64,000 bases of DNA from Chamaea fasciata (taxonomy: Eukaryota > Chordata > Aves > Passeriformes > Sylviidae): positions 40,186,244-40,250,243 of the forward strand of contig JARCOQ010000002.1 of the NCBI GenBank assembly GCA_029207755.1, given 5' to 3'. Of this stretch, positions 23,401 to 34,860 are shown in pieces. The notes beneath the pieces are model-generated. The model searched no databases. It was not told the DNA's origin and saw nothing but the letters and a program-made list of their open reading frames with translations. The position numbers were made by a program, and so were the translations under genes. Position 1 is the first letter of the stretch. Every line of letters begins with the position of its first letter.

Positions 23401-26400
23401 GAAATGAAAAAAATAACAGCAACTTCAAAATTTGAAATGTAAAGCCACCGTTTATACTTTGCTCAATTTCCCTCTGCAGTTGTGGCACAACAGCTGCAAA
23501 TTTTTAAAAGCTGACACAGCAAGCAAATTGGATTTTTCACTCTGTCTAGTTTTAGACTAAACCTTCAGAGAAAGTAACTTATTAGCACTGGGAGTGCTGA
23601 AATGTTTAACGTCAGGACCTAAATTAAGTCCCATGTAAAATTAAAGCAGAGTTCCTGTTGCTCTTAAAGACACGTTTTCCCATATCAGACATAAGCACTT
23701 AGGGGGTGATGCCCAGGAGAGCAAGAGGTGTTGCTTAGGGCTGAGGTAGAAGATTAACTGTTGAAACTAGTCTGAGTTAACAAGCAGTCTTGATTAAGAC
23801 TAGACCTCTCCTCTGCAACCAGCCAAAGAAAAAAAAACCAAAAATGAGGTAAACAGCGACAGAGATCTGTCATCCAAAACTGGGGATGTTTGTCTTCTTT
23901 TTATACATGGCCAGAGCCCTGCATGTGTTTATCTTCATAGCTGGGAACAAATTCAGATGATGTAACTAGATTTCGTTTAACCTTTTAAAACTGGTAACTG
24001 CTCAGTTCTCCTATTAATTTGTGTCCTTGTGTTTTTATACATTCCAACATACTTGCATTTATTGTTTGTATAGTTCTCATATATCTGTGCAGTATAACTC
24101 AGTAATGGTGGGTGGAACTTTCTGTCTTATGCTATTTGAGCAAACGGTCCTTTTTTTAAGGTGTGGTTTTTTCTTTTCTTTTTTTTCTCTCCCCGTGGCA
24201 ACAAGCTGTGAGTGAATATGTAAACACTGATATTTACCTTACTCAGTTTCTCGTGTAAATTCTAAAGAAAATTTCATTTACTTGAATGCCGGAAATTTAC
24301 AGGAGATTAGTGTGAGTAGCAGTCCTCTAGTAGGTGCCCCTAAGATACGGGCAGGGTACCATGTAGTTGGCCTAAGAGGATGACAGAATTGTATCTAGGG
24401 GAAATTCAACAGCATGGGGGTTAGCATGTTGGGAAACAAATTCTTGGGGGGATGTTGTACTGGAATGTTAACAGATGGATGCCGTGTACTAACTGGACAC
24501 TGTTCCCCAAACAGTTTGCTAAACCTGATTTTGATGTCAGGCTCTATTGGAAAATTTACCAGATGAACTACAGCATGGGGGAAATTTGTTTTTAATAAGA
24601 AAACAGTACCTTATAGCTGCTTTTTGCTAGATAAAACTGGAGTTTTATTTGGAGAACAAAAGTTTTTGTAAGGCGTGACTAAGCTGTGTTGCTGTTTCAT
24701 GGCCTCCTGAAGTCCTTCTTGGAGTCTGTTTTCTGGGATTCACTCTGTTGCTGTTTTATTTGACTTTTAACTAAGTTACTTCAGGCTGTGTTTCAGGCAA
24801 GTAGTCTAAATTACTGGTTAAGTCAAAGTAATAATACAAAGCTGCCTTGTAAAGTAAGACTTTTACCAGTATACTGCCTGTCAGTCATGTCAGTTGCTAA
24901 GGAGACAAAGCTGTCTTGAAAACAGTCTTGGACTTTGCTTTAATTTTGCTAACGAGGCTTTGCTTCCTCACAGTGAAAGATCAGATCTCTTTTGTTGAGC
25001 CTGTGACATGCTGTTTGGTAACTTAGATCAGTGTTAGAGGTTCAGTGTAGTTACTGATTATTACACTGAGGTTGTGAAGCCAGTTTTTTTTCTGCTGAAT
25101 TGTTTTATAGGAAAGTCAAGTGAAGGTCATTTACTATTGCTAGTTTATCTCCAGTGAGTTCTGATTTATTGAGAACTTTGTTGGAAATCTGTCTGCACTG
25201 GGCACGTTTGTTTAAACAGTGTTACAACTTCAAGGATGCCTTTCCCTTTCTGATTCCTTTGTTGCAAGTAAACTTTCTGCCTTTACTGGATATGTTATCA
25301 AGTTAGATATCTGTGGCTGAAAAAAGCATCTGAAAGCAAAGAAGCGTAGGTTTATAGGCAAAATGGAATTCTTTGAATAAAATAAATAAATGCAACTCAT
25401 GGGTATATTCTCTTATTGGATCTCACTTCTCGGTTATTTTTTCTAATTTGTTGTTTGTATTTGAAAAGCTTGGTTGGCAAGTCCTCTGTAATTACTTTGG
25501 TTGCAACATTTCATTTAGTCTCTTTAGAATGGTGAAAAATAGAGTCAAAGAGAAATTTCTTCCTGTGTTTGCTAACTATGCTGTTGGTATATTTAATATG
25601 GTTAATAGACCTAAATATCCAATGAACACATAATTCAGTAGTGATTTTTATTTACAAAATTTTAGTCACTCTCAGAACAGTCAGCATTGCATGAGTTAAG
25701 GAATATGAAATACATATACTTAAAAAGGTGTCATCTTATACATAAAAGGCTGTGACAAAGTTGCATTGAAGCATGTTCTGTGCCATCTTTAGAGGCTGTT
25801 TTTATATATATAAGAAAAACATATTTTCAGAAAAAAGTAGTACTGTGCTGTAACTGGAGTTCAGGTGTCCATTGACTTCAGTGATGGTCTGTGGGTCATG
25901 ATGAGCTGTACTCATTTAACAGTGAAATATTTTAAATACTTCCAGTTTTCAGTGAAAACAGTTAATAACATATTCTGTGGTTACAGGGTTTTGTACACGA
26001 GAGCCTGAGTAAGCTAAAATTGCTTGTGTTCTGGTTCATGTATGGATAGATTTTTGAGAGCTTTTTGTTATGCTACTGTTGACAGAATTTTCTTATCATC
26101 AGTGTAGACCTGTGTTTCATTTTTATACCTTTGGCCTCTAAACACATGCACACTTAATTTCTGTCCATGTTTATCTCTTCTGGCCAGTGAGTATAACATT
26201 TGAACTGAAGTAAGCATTCTCTTCCATAACTGGTATTTCAGATTTTCACTTTTTATGAGATTTTAATTCTAAAACTAAGCAGACCTAAGATGTGGAGCCA
26301 AATAATTAGTAAGTAACAGAGGGCAGGAGCTTTCAGATCTGTAGTGTTAGAACTGTTAATCTTTATGATTGTGAGGGTTTGCCTTTGTCTTTTCATTCTA

Positions 26401-27237
26401 CCTGTAATGACTAATAACAGGAAAAAATCTATTGGATATTTAACAATATCCTGGTAATTTAGACATTGATTAGGCATAAGGAAGAGAAAATGTGAAACAG
26501 ACCTTAGCATAAACAGTTAGTTAAGAATTAACAATTTAGCATCCATGTTTGCAAGGTCAAAGGAAGTCTTAATTACATGCTTTTAAAAATTGTTTGCGAT
26601 TCAAAATTGTCCTCATTTTTTGTTATGCTGTCAGATGGGTCCTGACACGATCAGCTTTGTGTTATGCAAATTTGTTGAGGAACTTGGACAGTTAATTGTT
26701 TTCTTAATTAATTAAATTTCAGTTTTATGTAGTAATGTATCCAGGAGAAAGGAATCAATGAATCAGCTTCATCATTGTGGTACCCATTTTCCAACTTCGT
26801 TTTAGTGTTGCTTTGGAGTAGGGAGCATGGAAGCAGAAGGGGGATGCTTTTGTTTTTCTTCTGGTGCAACTATTTGTGTAGCTTTTGCTGACAGCTGCAG
26901 TTTGAATCCTGTTTATGCTGTGATGGTGAGCAGTTCAGAGATTGTGGATGAACTTTAACTGATTCCTTTGCTCTGCAGTCTTGTTGGAGAAGAAGTGTAG
27001 GCTTCCGTCTGTGCCAAACTTTACCTTTTTAAAATGGCCTCAAATGCTTGTTCTCTGAAACCTAAAGGGGACGATTTTAAGTGGTTTCCAAGCTAAGGCA
27101 ACAACTAACTTACCAAATAGTTGAGGGAGTGGCAATACAGTGAAAATTGCTGGCTTTTGTAATGGATAAAATTTATGCAGATCAGTCTATGGGAGGAAGT
27201 CTTTTATATTTGCAAGAAGTAGTTGTTTTGTGCATGC

Positions 27238-27255
27238 AAACATGCATGCATGTTT
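27238..27255. repeat. 18-bp perfect palindrome
   Basis: AAACATGCATGCATGTTT is its own reverse complement. It is also mostly alternating purine-pyrimidine. Confidence 0.9.
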
Positions 27256-27309
27256 TTATGGAATTAATTTGAAATACAGGAGATCCTGGTATTGGCTCTT
27301 TTTACTTTG

Positions 27310-27335
27310 CCAAGATCTTTGTATCAAGATCTTGG
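27310..27335. repeat. Perfect 10-bp inverted repeat with 6-nt loop
   Basis: CCAAGATCTT (27310-27319), loop TGTATC, AAGATCTTGG (27326-27335). It sits three bases before the ORF-bearing repeat that starts at 27339. Confidence 0.9.
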
Positions 27336-27338
27336 TAC

Positions 27339-27471
27339 ATGCAGCTGATGGGAGCCAGGCTTAGTAGAGATGGAAGGCGTTTCTTCATGCAGTGGACAGG
27401 ACAACCAGTGAGACAGACTCCTTCCCAAAGCACGCAGCCAGTGCTAAAAGGGGGCTCGGGCAGAGACAACA
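27339..27471 (+). repeat. 133-bp ORF-bearing repeat, copy A (+)
   Basis: This copy is collinear without gaps, and about 93% identical (9 mismatches in 133), with the reverse complement of 28652-28784. It starts at an ATG and is open throughout (MQLMGARLSRDGRRFF ...). The frame continues to 27548 in sequence not shared with copy B. The family is not recognised; it is probably part of a dispersed element, possibly an LTR. Confidence 0.85.
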
Positions 27472-28651
27472 TACTTTGTAAAATTCTTTATGTGAAAGGT
27501 ATAAGCAAACCTACAAGTTTACTAATGCATGGTGCTTTGACTTCTTAACCAGCTTATATGACTTCTTTCTGATTTTTCCTGATAAATACATTTGATCATT
27601 GTTGCTGTTACCTGCAGATGGGACAAGAATTTACCAGACCTTAGAATACTTTACTGAGGTTTATAAAAACTGAATGTAACCATTCAGTTACTCACCCACC
27701 GTTGATTAAAATTTTCCAGCCTCAACTACCTTATGTAGACATTTATGCACATAGTGTGTCTCTTCATCTACTCAAACTGCAAGATAGACTTTAGATAAAA
27801 GATGTTCTTCTATTGTATAGGATGCAGTTCAGTTCCTGACTTCCAGCTAAAAATCTTGTCTGTTCTGCAAGTTGCAGAAAAATAAAGAAGATGCAAATTC
27901 TTATAAGCAAACTCCAGAAAGTTATATGAAATTAATATATACAGACTGCAGTGCAGTAGCAGTTGGTGCTGTCACACTGTGCTTTATACCACAATCCTTT
28001 CATTTGCACTTCATGAGGACTAGTAGGTTTTCTTTTAGGTTAGTATAAATCTTGGATAACATTTGAGACAATATTTCGGCTAAAGAAAAAAAACACTTAT
28101 TAGTCATAGCTATTAGGCTGTTTAGCTCATGTTGGTGCCCAGCATTTTAGATTAGTGCTGGTGGATCCTATAGCAAGACTGAACTGCAGAATCAGATAAT
28201 AGTGTTGTGTTGTTTATCACTGAGGTATCTTTCTGAGTAACACATCTAAAGTATACTTTAAATCATCAGGTGAAGGGAAAAAATCAGAAGATACATGATA
28301 GAAGTGGAGATAAAAAACAGCAGTACTGGCAGTAGGGATGCAGTAGAAGTAGCTATGTTGTTCTTCCTAAGCCTCCTTGTGCTGTTCTTGAGGTGTTCGA
28401 GATGTTCAAGATAATTTAGTTTTAAGACCTGCCAACTGCTGGGCCCTGTCATCGTTGCTTTTGTAGAAGAACTTGTTAACAGCATCACTTGAAACTGCCC
28501 TCATTTATACAAACCGAGTCCAGGTGCCTGTCCAGGCAACTGTCCTGTTGCTAGTAGTGGTCATGAGCAAATTTCTTGCAAATACTGCGCAGGGCAAGCA
28601 AATACTCTTCTCTGAGAACTCTGCTGCCTTCCAGCTGTCCTCCAAGACTTG
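27472..28651. other. Spacer between the two inverted repeat copies
   Basis: About 1.18 kb of AT-rich intronic DNA. The right-hand part (about 28480-28651) is on the downstream side of copy B. Read on the minus strand it continues the open frame to a stop at 28551-28553 and then contains GTATAAATG (28501-28509), a TATA-like motif. No other gene is seen. Confidence 0.6.
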
Positions 28652-28784
28652 TGTTGTCTCTGCCTGAGGCACCTTTTAGCACTGGCTGCGTGCTTTGGCA
28701 GGGAGTCTCTCTCACTGGTTGTCCTGTCCACTGCACGAAGAAACGCCTTCCATCTCTACTAAGTTTGGCTCCCATCAGCTGCAT
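28652..28784 (-). repeat. 133-bp ORF-bearing repeat, copy B (-)
   Basis: Inverted partner of 27339-27471. The minus-strand frame starts at ATG 28784 (MQLMGAKLSRDGRRFF) and runs 77 codons to 28551, ending LLALRSICKKFAHDHY. Most of the differences from copy A change amino acids, so I see no sign of protein-level constraint. Confidence 0.85.
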
Positions 28785-30704
28785 TCAGTGCTGCCCAGTT
28801 CTTACTTTAGGTGTGACAATGAGCAGTTGGTGCATATGTATTCTGTTCAAGATTGCTGTCTTTTCCTCTGGAAATGACTTCTTTTGAAATTTGAGGAGTC
28901 CTAACCTGCCGGATCTTCTGGGAATAGAAGTTTTTTTTCAGGTATCCCTACAACCCATCTTTTTCGTATCCTTAACTCATGCATTTTCCAATTTTTGTTA
29001 TTTTTCAAGTGAAAAGTTAAGAATGTTTTACAGCATTCACCATTCTGAACCTTCCATCTAAAAAGTACTCAATTTATTCTTACTGCCACTTGGCCTTTTA
29101 TGCTATTTTCCTGTTTTTTCTCCCCAGTTCTTTGCAGTCAGCAGTTGACCAAAAGTAAATTTGTATCATTGGGGAGCTATGGTGCTGCTGCTTTCTCTTG
29201 GATAGATTCCAGTTTCTAGGCCCCTGCAGAAGTTTGCAGGAGTCCCACCTCTGGTGCAAGAGCTGCTGATTCCTTTTTCTTAGTGCTGTGTGTTTGCTTT
29301 ATACTTTCTTACTGGTAACTGTTTCTTCGTGTCATATCAGGACCTATCTGCATCCTGTAGCTGCCTTTTGTTTGTTTTAGTAAAACCCAACAATACTTGC
29401 TGTTTCTTATTAGATCTTGCAGTCACTGGTTTCTGAAGCTTAATGCCTACTGTGATTGCTGTGTCTCCTGTGTAAACCTTGGGATGCAAGTACTTGTTGG
29501 TACATTTCACTTTGAAAGAGAAAGGTCATTTGCACTTGTGTTTGGGCTTACATTTGGAAGCTGCTTCAACCAAATACCCAAGCAAGATTAATTTCTAGAA
29601 CAAAATATTTTGTGCATGATAGTACACATGTACTGAATGATCTACCAGATGTACTAAACCTAGTCAATGTATGCAGGTCTTGACTTGAATGGAAATGTGA
29701 TTAAAGTGAGCAGTGGCAGTGTATTTGGAAGATGGCTTATGTTTCTTCATATACTCAGTTTCAGTGATGCTGAAATAATGTCAGTCTCAACCATGCTTTG
29801 GAACTGTCATTTGATACTCTACTAAATTTTGCTGCAAAACCACTTCTGCCTGATACCATGCTTTACTTCCAAGTATCTGAATACCAGATGCTTACACCGT
29901 ATTTTTCTGTGTCATGCAGTATGTCTGCATAGCACAACAGTTCAGTAATCAAAAGAGAAGTATTTGGTTCTCCAGAGTTGTGTTTTTTTAAAGATTGTCA
30001 GCCATCTGTAACTGATTTTGTGATATTGAAAATGTTGTTTCAAATGTAGAAATTAGTAAATAGATAATAAAGGAGAGTTGTCTGAGTCTGAAAAACACCT
30101 GAGTAATTAGCTCAGTGGAAGGTTTTTTCTCATAGCAGTCAAGGTTGGTTGATTCTGCATAGACAGTTCAGCATTGTTCAGGTCTTAAGTTGACTGGAAA
30201 TACAAAGAACCGTAAATCAACAAGTGAGCTAAACATGGTTTGAGTTTTTTCTCTGTTTATCCCCTGAAGTTCACAACCGTAGCCGTTCATGTCATTAGTA
30301 TTACCTATCCAACCTAGTACTTGGTGAAGGTTGGTCATCTATCCAGCCTTCTGCTGAAAGCACACACAAATGTTGCTAAAGCTTAATCAGGCCAGAAATG
30401 ACCTGTTGAGCAAAGTCTGGAAACCATCTAAGGTTGGAGATACCACATCCTCCTTTCCTCCTATTGAAATGATCCTTCATAAGATGACTTCTCTGCAGCA
30501 CAGCAAAATATCTAATGTAGCTCCTGATGGACACAGTGATTTTGTAAAGGGGCTGAAGTTTCTCTACTAGTGAAAAAAAAAATCTTTAGGTGATACTTTT
30601 TTATGATTTAAAAAAAAAAGCAATTAAGGAGGTTCCTATATTGGAATTGCATAGCAGGATTTCGGTAGCGGGGAAGCTGTAGGGATGATTTCTTTGAGAA
30701 GTTA
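28785..30704. other. Intronic DNA, nothing recognised
   Basis: Unique-looking AT-rich part of YAP1 intron 2. It holds only short chance open frames and no transposon ends that I can recognise. Confidence 0.6.
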
Positions 30705-31705
30705 CTAGAAGCCTCCTCCATGTCTCACAGAGCCAATGCCATCTGGCTCTAAGAAGCTGGTGTAGACTGAGCCCATCAGTGGCAGAGGTAGTTCTTCTGG
30801 AATAATGTGTTTAAGAAGGGAAAAGAACTGCTGCAGAACAGCAGTAGCTGGAGAGAGGAGTGAGAGGAACAGCTCTGGAGACCCTAAGATCCAAACAGAA
30901 GGAAGGGCAGGAGGTGCTCCAGCCTCTGGAGCTGAGATTCCCCTGCAGCTCCTGCTGCCGCCCATGGTGAGGTAGCTGAGCCCCTGCAGCCCATGGAGGT
31001 CCGTGGGGGTGCAGAGATTCACCTGCAGGCCCTGCAGGATGTCATGCCAGACCAGGTGAGTGCCTGAAGGAGGCTGTGACCCCGTGGGAAGCCCACACTG
31101 TAACAGGCCTCTGGCAGGACCTGTGGCTCCATGGAGAGGGAACCCCACACTGGAGCAGGTTTGCTTGCAAGACTTGTGAGCCCAGTGGGTCATCCACACT
31201 GGAGCAGCCTGTTCCTGAGGGGAACCCTACTCTGTGGGGAGGACCCACACAGGAGCAGTCTGCAGCCTATGGGTAGATCTCATGTTGGAGCTGTTAGTGA
31301 AGAACTTGCATCCCATGAGAGTGACTCCACACTGGAGCAGGGGCCCTTCCCCTGAGTGGACAGCATGTGATGAACTGACCGCAGCCCCCATTCCCTGTCC
31401 CCCTGCACTGTTGTCAGGGAAAAAGTAGAGAAATCAGAAGTGAAGTTGAGCCCAGGGACAAGGAAGTGTGGGGTAAGGCGTTTTTTAGATTTTGGTTTAT
31501 TTCTCATAATACCACTCTGATTTGACTGGCAATAAATTAAACTTGTTTCCCTGCATCATGTGTTTTGCCTGTGATGGTAACTGGTGAGTGATCTCTCTCT
31601 GTCCTTACCTCAACCCAGGAGCCTTTTGTTACATTTTCTCTCCAGCTGAGGAAAGGAGAGATAGTGCAGCTTTGGTGGGCCACCAGGGTCAGCCTTCATT
31701 TTCAT
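30705..31705 (+). mobile_element. Endogenous retrovirus LTR (avian ERV, solo, degraded)
   Basis: The segment resembles an avian ERV LTR that I recall from songbird-type genomes. It has a TATA-like TGTTTAAGAAGGG (30808-30820) and a central block of irregular repeats of the CACACTGGAGCAG type (31151, 31195, 31330). AGCATGTGATGAACTGACCG (31362) follows, then AATAAATTAAACTTGTTTCC (31531), which serves as a poly(A) signal, and TGGTAACTGGTGAGTGATCT (31577). No gag, pol or env sequence lies next to it, so it looks like a solo LTR. Both ends are approximate and no clean TG...CA ends or target duplication were found. The 164-codon minus-strand frame at 30705-31199 is a by-product of its GC-rich repeats. 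Confidence 0.8.
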
Positions 31706-34700
31706 GGTCCGTTTCATATACTTGTGTTAGTCCTGTGTTGTGATATCCCATGATCATTTTACATGGGGTAAGTTCTCCAGATGACTGTGCTGTACTCTGT
31801 ATTCATCCAGGGATCTGCCTTACTGAAATACCTGGTTAACATAGATCAGTTTTTTTGGTTGTTGTTTACAGTTGTGATCATATTTATGCAATTTCTTTAA
31901 ATTTCATGAAGCTCTGACACGTTACTGGATGTGTAATACAATAATTGCATTTCAGTCAGCATATGACATGTTTCTTAAATGTATATGGTGAGTTCCAGGT
32001 CATAATAGCAGGGAATCCTGTTCAAAATAAAAGAAATTGCTCCTTGTGTATGAAATCATCCACTGTATTTGTACTCTCAGTGTACTGTAATTATGGGTTT
32101 CTGAACAAGCTAGAACTGAGAGGAAACTAGATAGAACAGAGAGAAGCCTATTTCCATTGGGAAAGCATGTCCTAAAAAGTAGTTTGATTTTGGAAAAAAA
32201 TCTTACAGCGCTGACTTCTCATCTGATTCCAGAGTGAGCTCATCGCACTGGTGTATGAGGATGGTCTTTTGTCAGCAGTGGTACTCCCTGATTCTTGGTG
32301 CTACAGTCAGTCTTAATTTTTCTCTTCCAGTTGTTGAACTTGTCATGGCAGATGGGATGTGAATCAGTAAAGTCATGGGAGGACAGCAGAGCCTCATGAG
32401 GGTAAAGACGTTAGAAGAGGTTGAGTTTGAAGAGCAAAAGAGAATTGTGTTTATAGATTGTGTTTGAGGCAGCCTCTCTGGGTTTTGTAGCTGAAGCTGT
32501 GCATAGTTATTGTGTAGTTATTATAAACCACATATCAGCTTTTTCTGTGATTGTATCTTTACAACTAAACTCAATCCCTGATCCAGGCCATGGTGTGACT
32601 CCTCAGAGGAGGAAGTGAGGTAGATGCTTCCTGAGAGTTAATTAAGCCTCAAATCAGTGATGGTACTGAAGAGAGATGCATGTGGAATCATTCCATATGA
32701 CATCAGAATCTAGTTTTACTATTTTTGTCAAAACAAGCCTCTTTTCCATGAAGTATTTCATTTTCACTTGGGATGTACTGAGTGGGATTGGGGGTTTAGA
32801 GCAGGAGCTTGTTGGTTGTCTGGTGGGTTATGGATTTTGGTTTGAGTTTTTTTGGAGGGAGTGTGCATTGTTTTTGTTTTACAGTTTGCTTATTGTTTAT
32901 ATTTACTTTCTGTACTATTTTCTGCAATTCAAAATCACATGCTTACCATTTCCTGTGGACAAATGACTGAATTCTATATTGCCTTGTTCTGGGCATCTTT
33001 AGTGGGTATTTAATCCACTTGTTTTGTCTGCAATAATTATATTTTAAGTTTAACTGGTGCTGATTTTACTCTCTTACCCTCTGATGCAATCAAACAATAT
33101 TTTAATGAACTTCATAGTGACTGAACATAAACCTACCTGTACAGGAGAAACAACATAATTTTTTTAAGCCTTCATTGAAATGTTACTTCTAAATTCTTGA
33201 CTAAAGCTTCTAAGCAGTGTTTTGATTCTCTTTTTGTTAATAAGTTCACTGTGGATATTAAACACAGTCACTGCAAGAGTAATTGAGTAATAAGACATAA
33301 TGTTTATTCTTGTCTATCTTGAATCCAGATTGTGTGATGAACCTCCAGAAAAGGGGCCCTTTAGGTTTTTGTGTTAATCTTTGTGCACGTTGTATCAGCC
33401 ATGGTGATGCTCAACAAATGTAATAATCCTTAATCTAAAATTCAGAGAGCTGATTGACTGCAATCCTCAAGAAGTGAGTTTAAAAAGCATACAAAATTTC
33501 ACTTTTTAAATTGTATTTTGAGATATTTGGTTCAAAAAACACACAAAAAAACCCCCAATCCCCCTTGTGTAGACTCCAGTAGGTATGTGATCGTAATCTT
33601 CTGTTTGTGGAATTTTCATTGTGCTCTTTTTCAAAGCACAGGTCCCACTGAATGGAGTAGCCTGAAACATGGTGTAAGATGGTCTGCTTTGGGGTCGAAC
33701 TGCAAATGTCAGTCTTCTGGTCCAAGTATGTGGTACATCAGTGGGGGACAGAGGAAATAGTATAGAAAGAATTTGTATAATTCTTCAGTTTAGATGGAGG
33801 TTTGGGGGAGTCATTCTTGGGTGTTTTGGGTTTTTTTTTAAATAAACCCATGCATTAATATGTAGCTTAATATGAACTTCACAAATAGCAAAAAGAAAAG
33901 GGAGAAGAGGAGTTTTTAGTGAACCATACAGAGAAAAAAAAAATCAAAAGCAGTCATGTTTGTCTGGTTTGTAAACTTCAAGTTTTATTGCAGCCAACTG
34001 TGTAGAGTTGCCACCTTTCTTCTTCACAGAAACTGGACTAGGGTGACACAATGGTCCTTCCAATCTCATCAATACACATATAAGTTACTTAGGACTGGCA
34101 ACTGAAAATAAAAGAACAATCCAGAAAATAAGGCATACTTTAATGCTTGATAAGTCGTATACTTTGCTGTGGTCCAGTATGTGTTCTGTAGCTAATTCAT
34201 TGAGGTGTGAGCTTGATTTTATTCTAACAATATGCATAAACTTGGCTTTGGTGCAGTTACAGATTTGATGTGTTATCTAAATTCCGCTGAAATCAGCAAG
34301 GGGTGTGTGTGGTTTTGTGGTTGGATTTTTTTTTTTTTCTTTTGTTTTGGTTTGTGGTATTGAGGGGTTTGGTTGGGTTATATTTTTTTCTTTAGTTAAA
34401 AAACTTGAACATTGAATTGAGCCATTAGCTCACATGATGTGTGCTATCAAAGATGATGTGCTAATAAAGCTGAAATAAAACTGTGTTGTCTTTGTATGGA
34501 ATCTTTTGTTCCTTGTGATTTATCAAAGTCCAAAACTTCTGGCTTAACTGGAAGATCTGAAGTAGTGTGGGTTTTTGGAGGAGTACTGGGAGGAAGACAA
34601 CTTTGATTTTTGTCACTGCATGTAAGTGTTGATTTTTGAGCCGACAAGTGCTCAACCAAATTTCATCCTGTTCAGGCCATTAACAGGATCTAAAATCTAC

Positions 34701-34860
34701 AGAAAATGAGTAGTGTTACTGTAGTTCATTTTCATTGAGGGAACAAAAGATTAATTTTAATTTTTTAATGGTGTAAATTTTGTGCACGTGGTATTAGAAA
34801 GTTACTGTAAAAAGAAACGTATTGCGTTGAATTAATGGCTGATCTGCAAGTGTCTTTTAA
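31706..34860. other. Intronic DNA, nothing recognised
   Basis: AT-rich YAP1 intron 2 sequence with several T- and A-rich runs (for example about 34325-34340). I see no exon, RNA gene or recognisable repeat. Confidence 0.6.

Noticed and set aside
30705..31199. 164-codon minus-strand open frame
   Set aside because: It lies wholly within the ERV LTR, antisense to it, and reflects the LTR's GC-rich repeated blocks.
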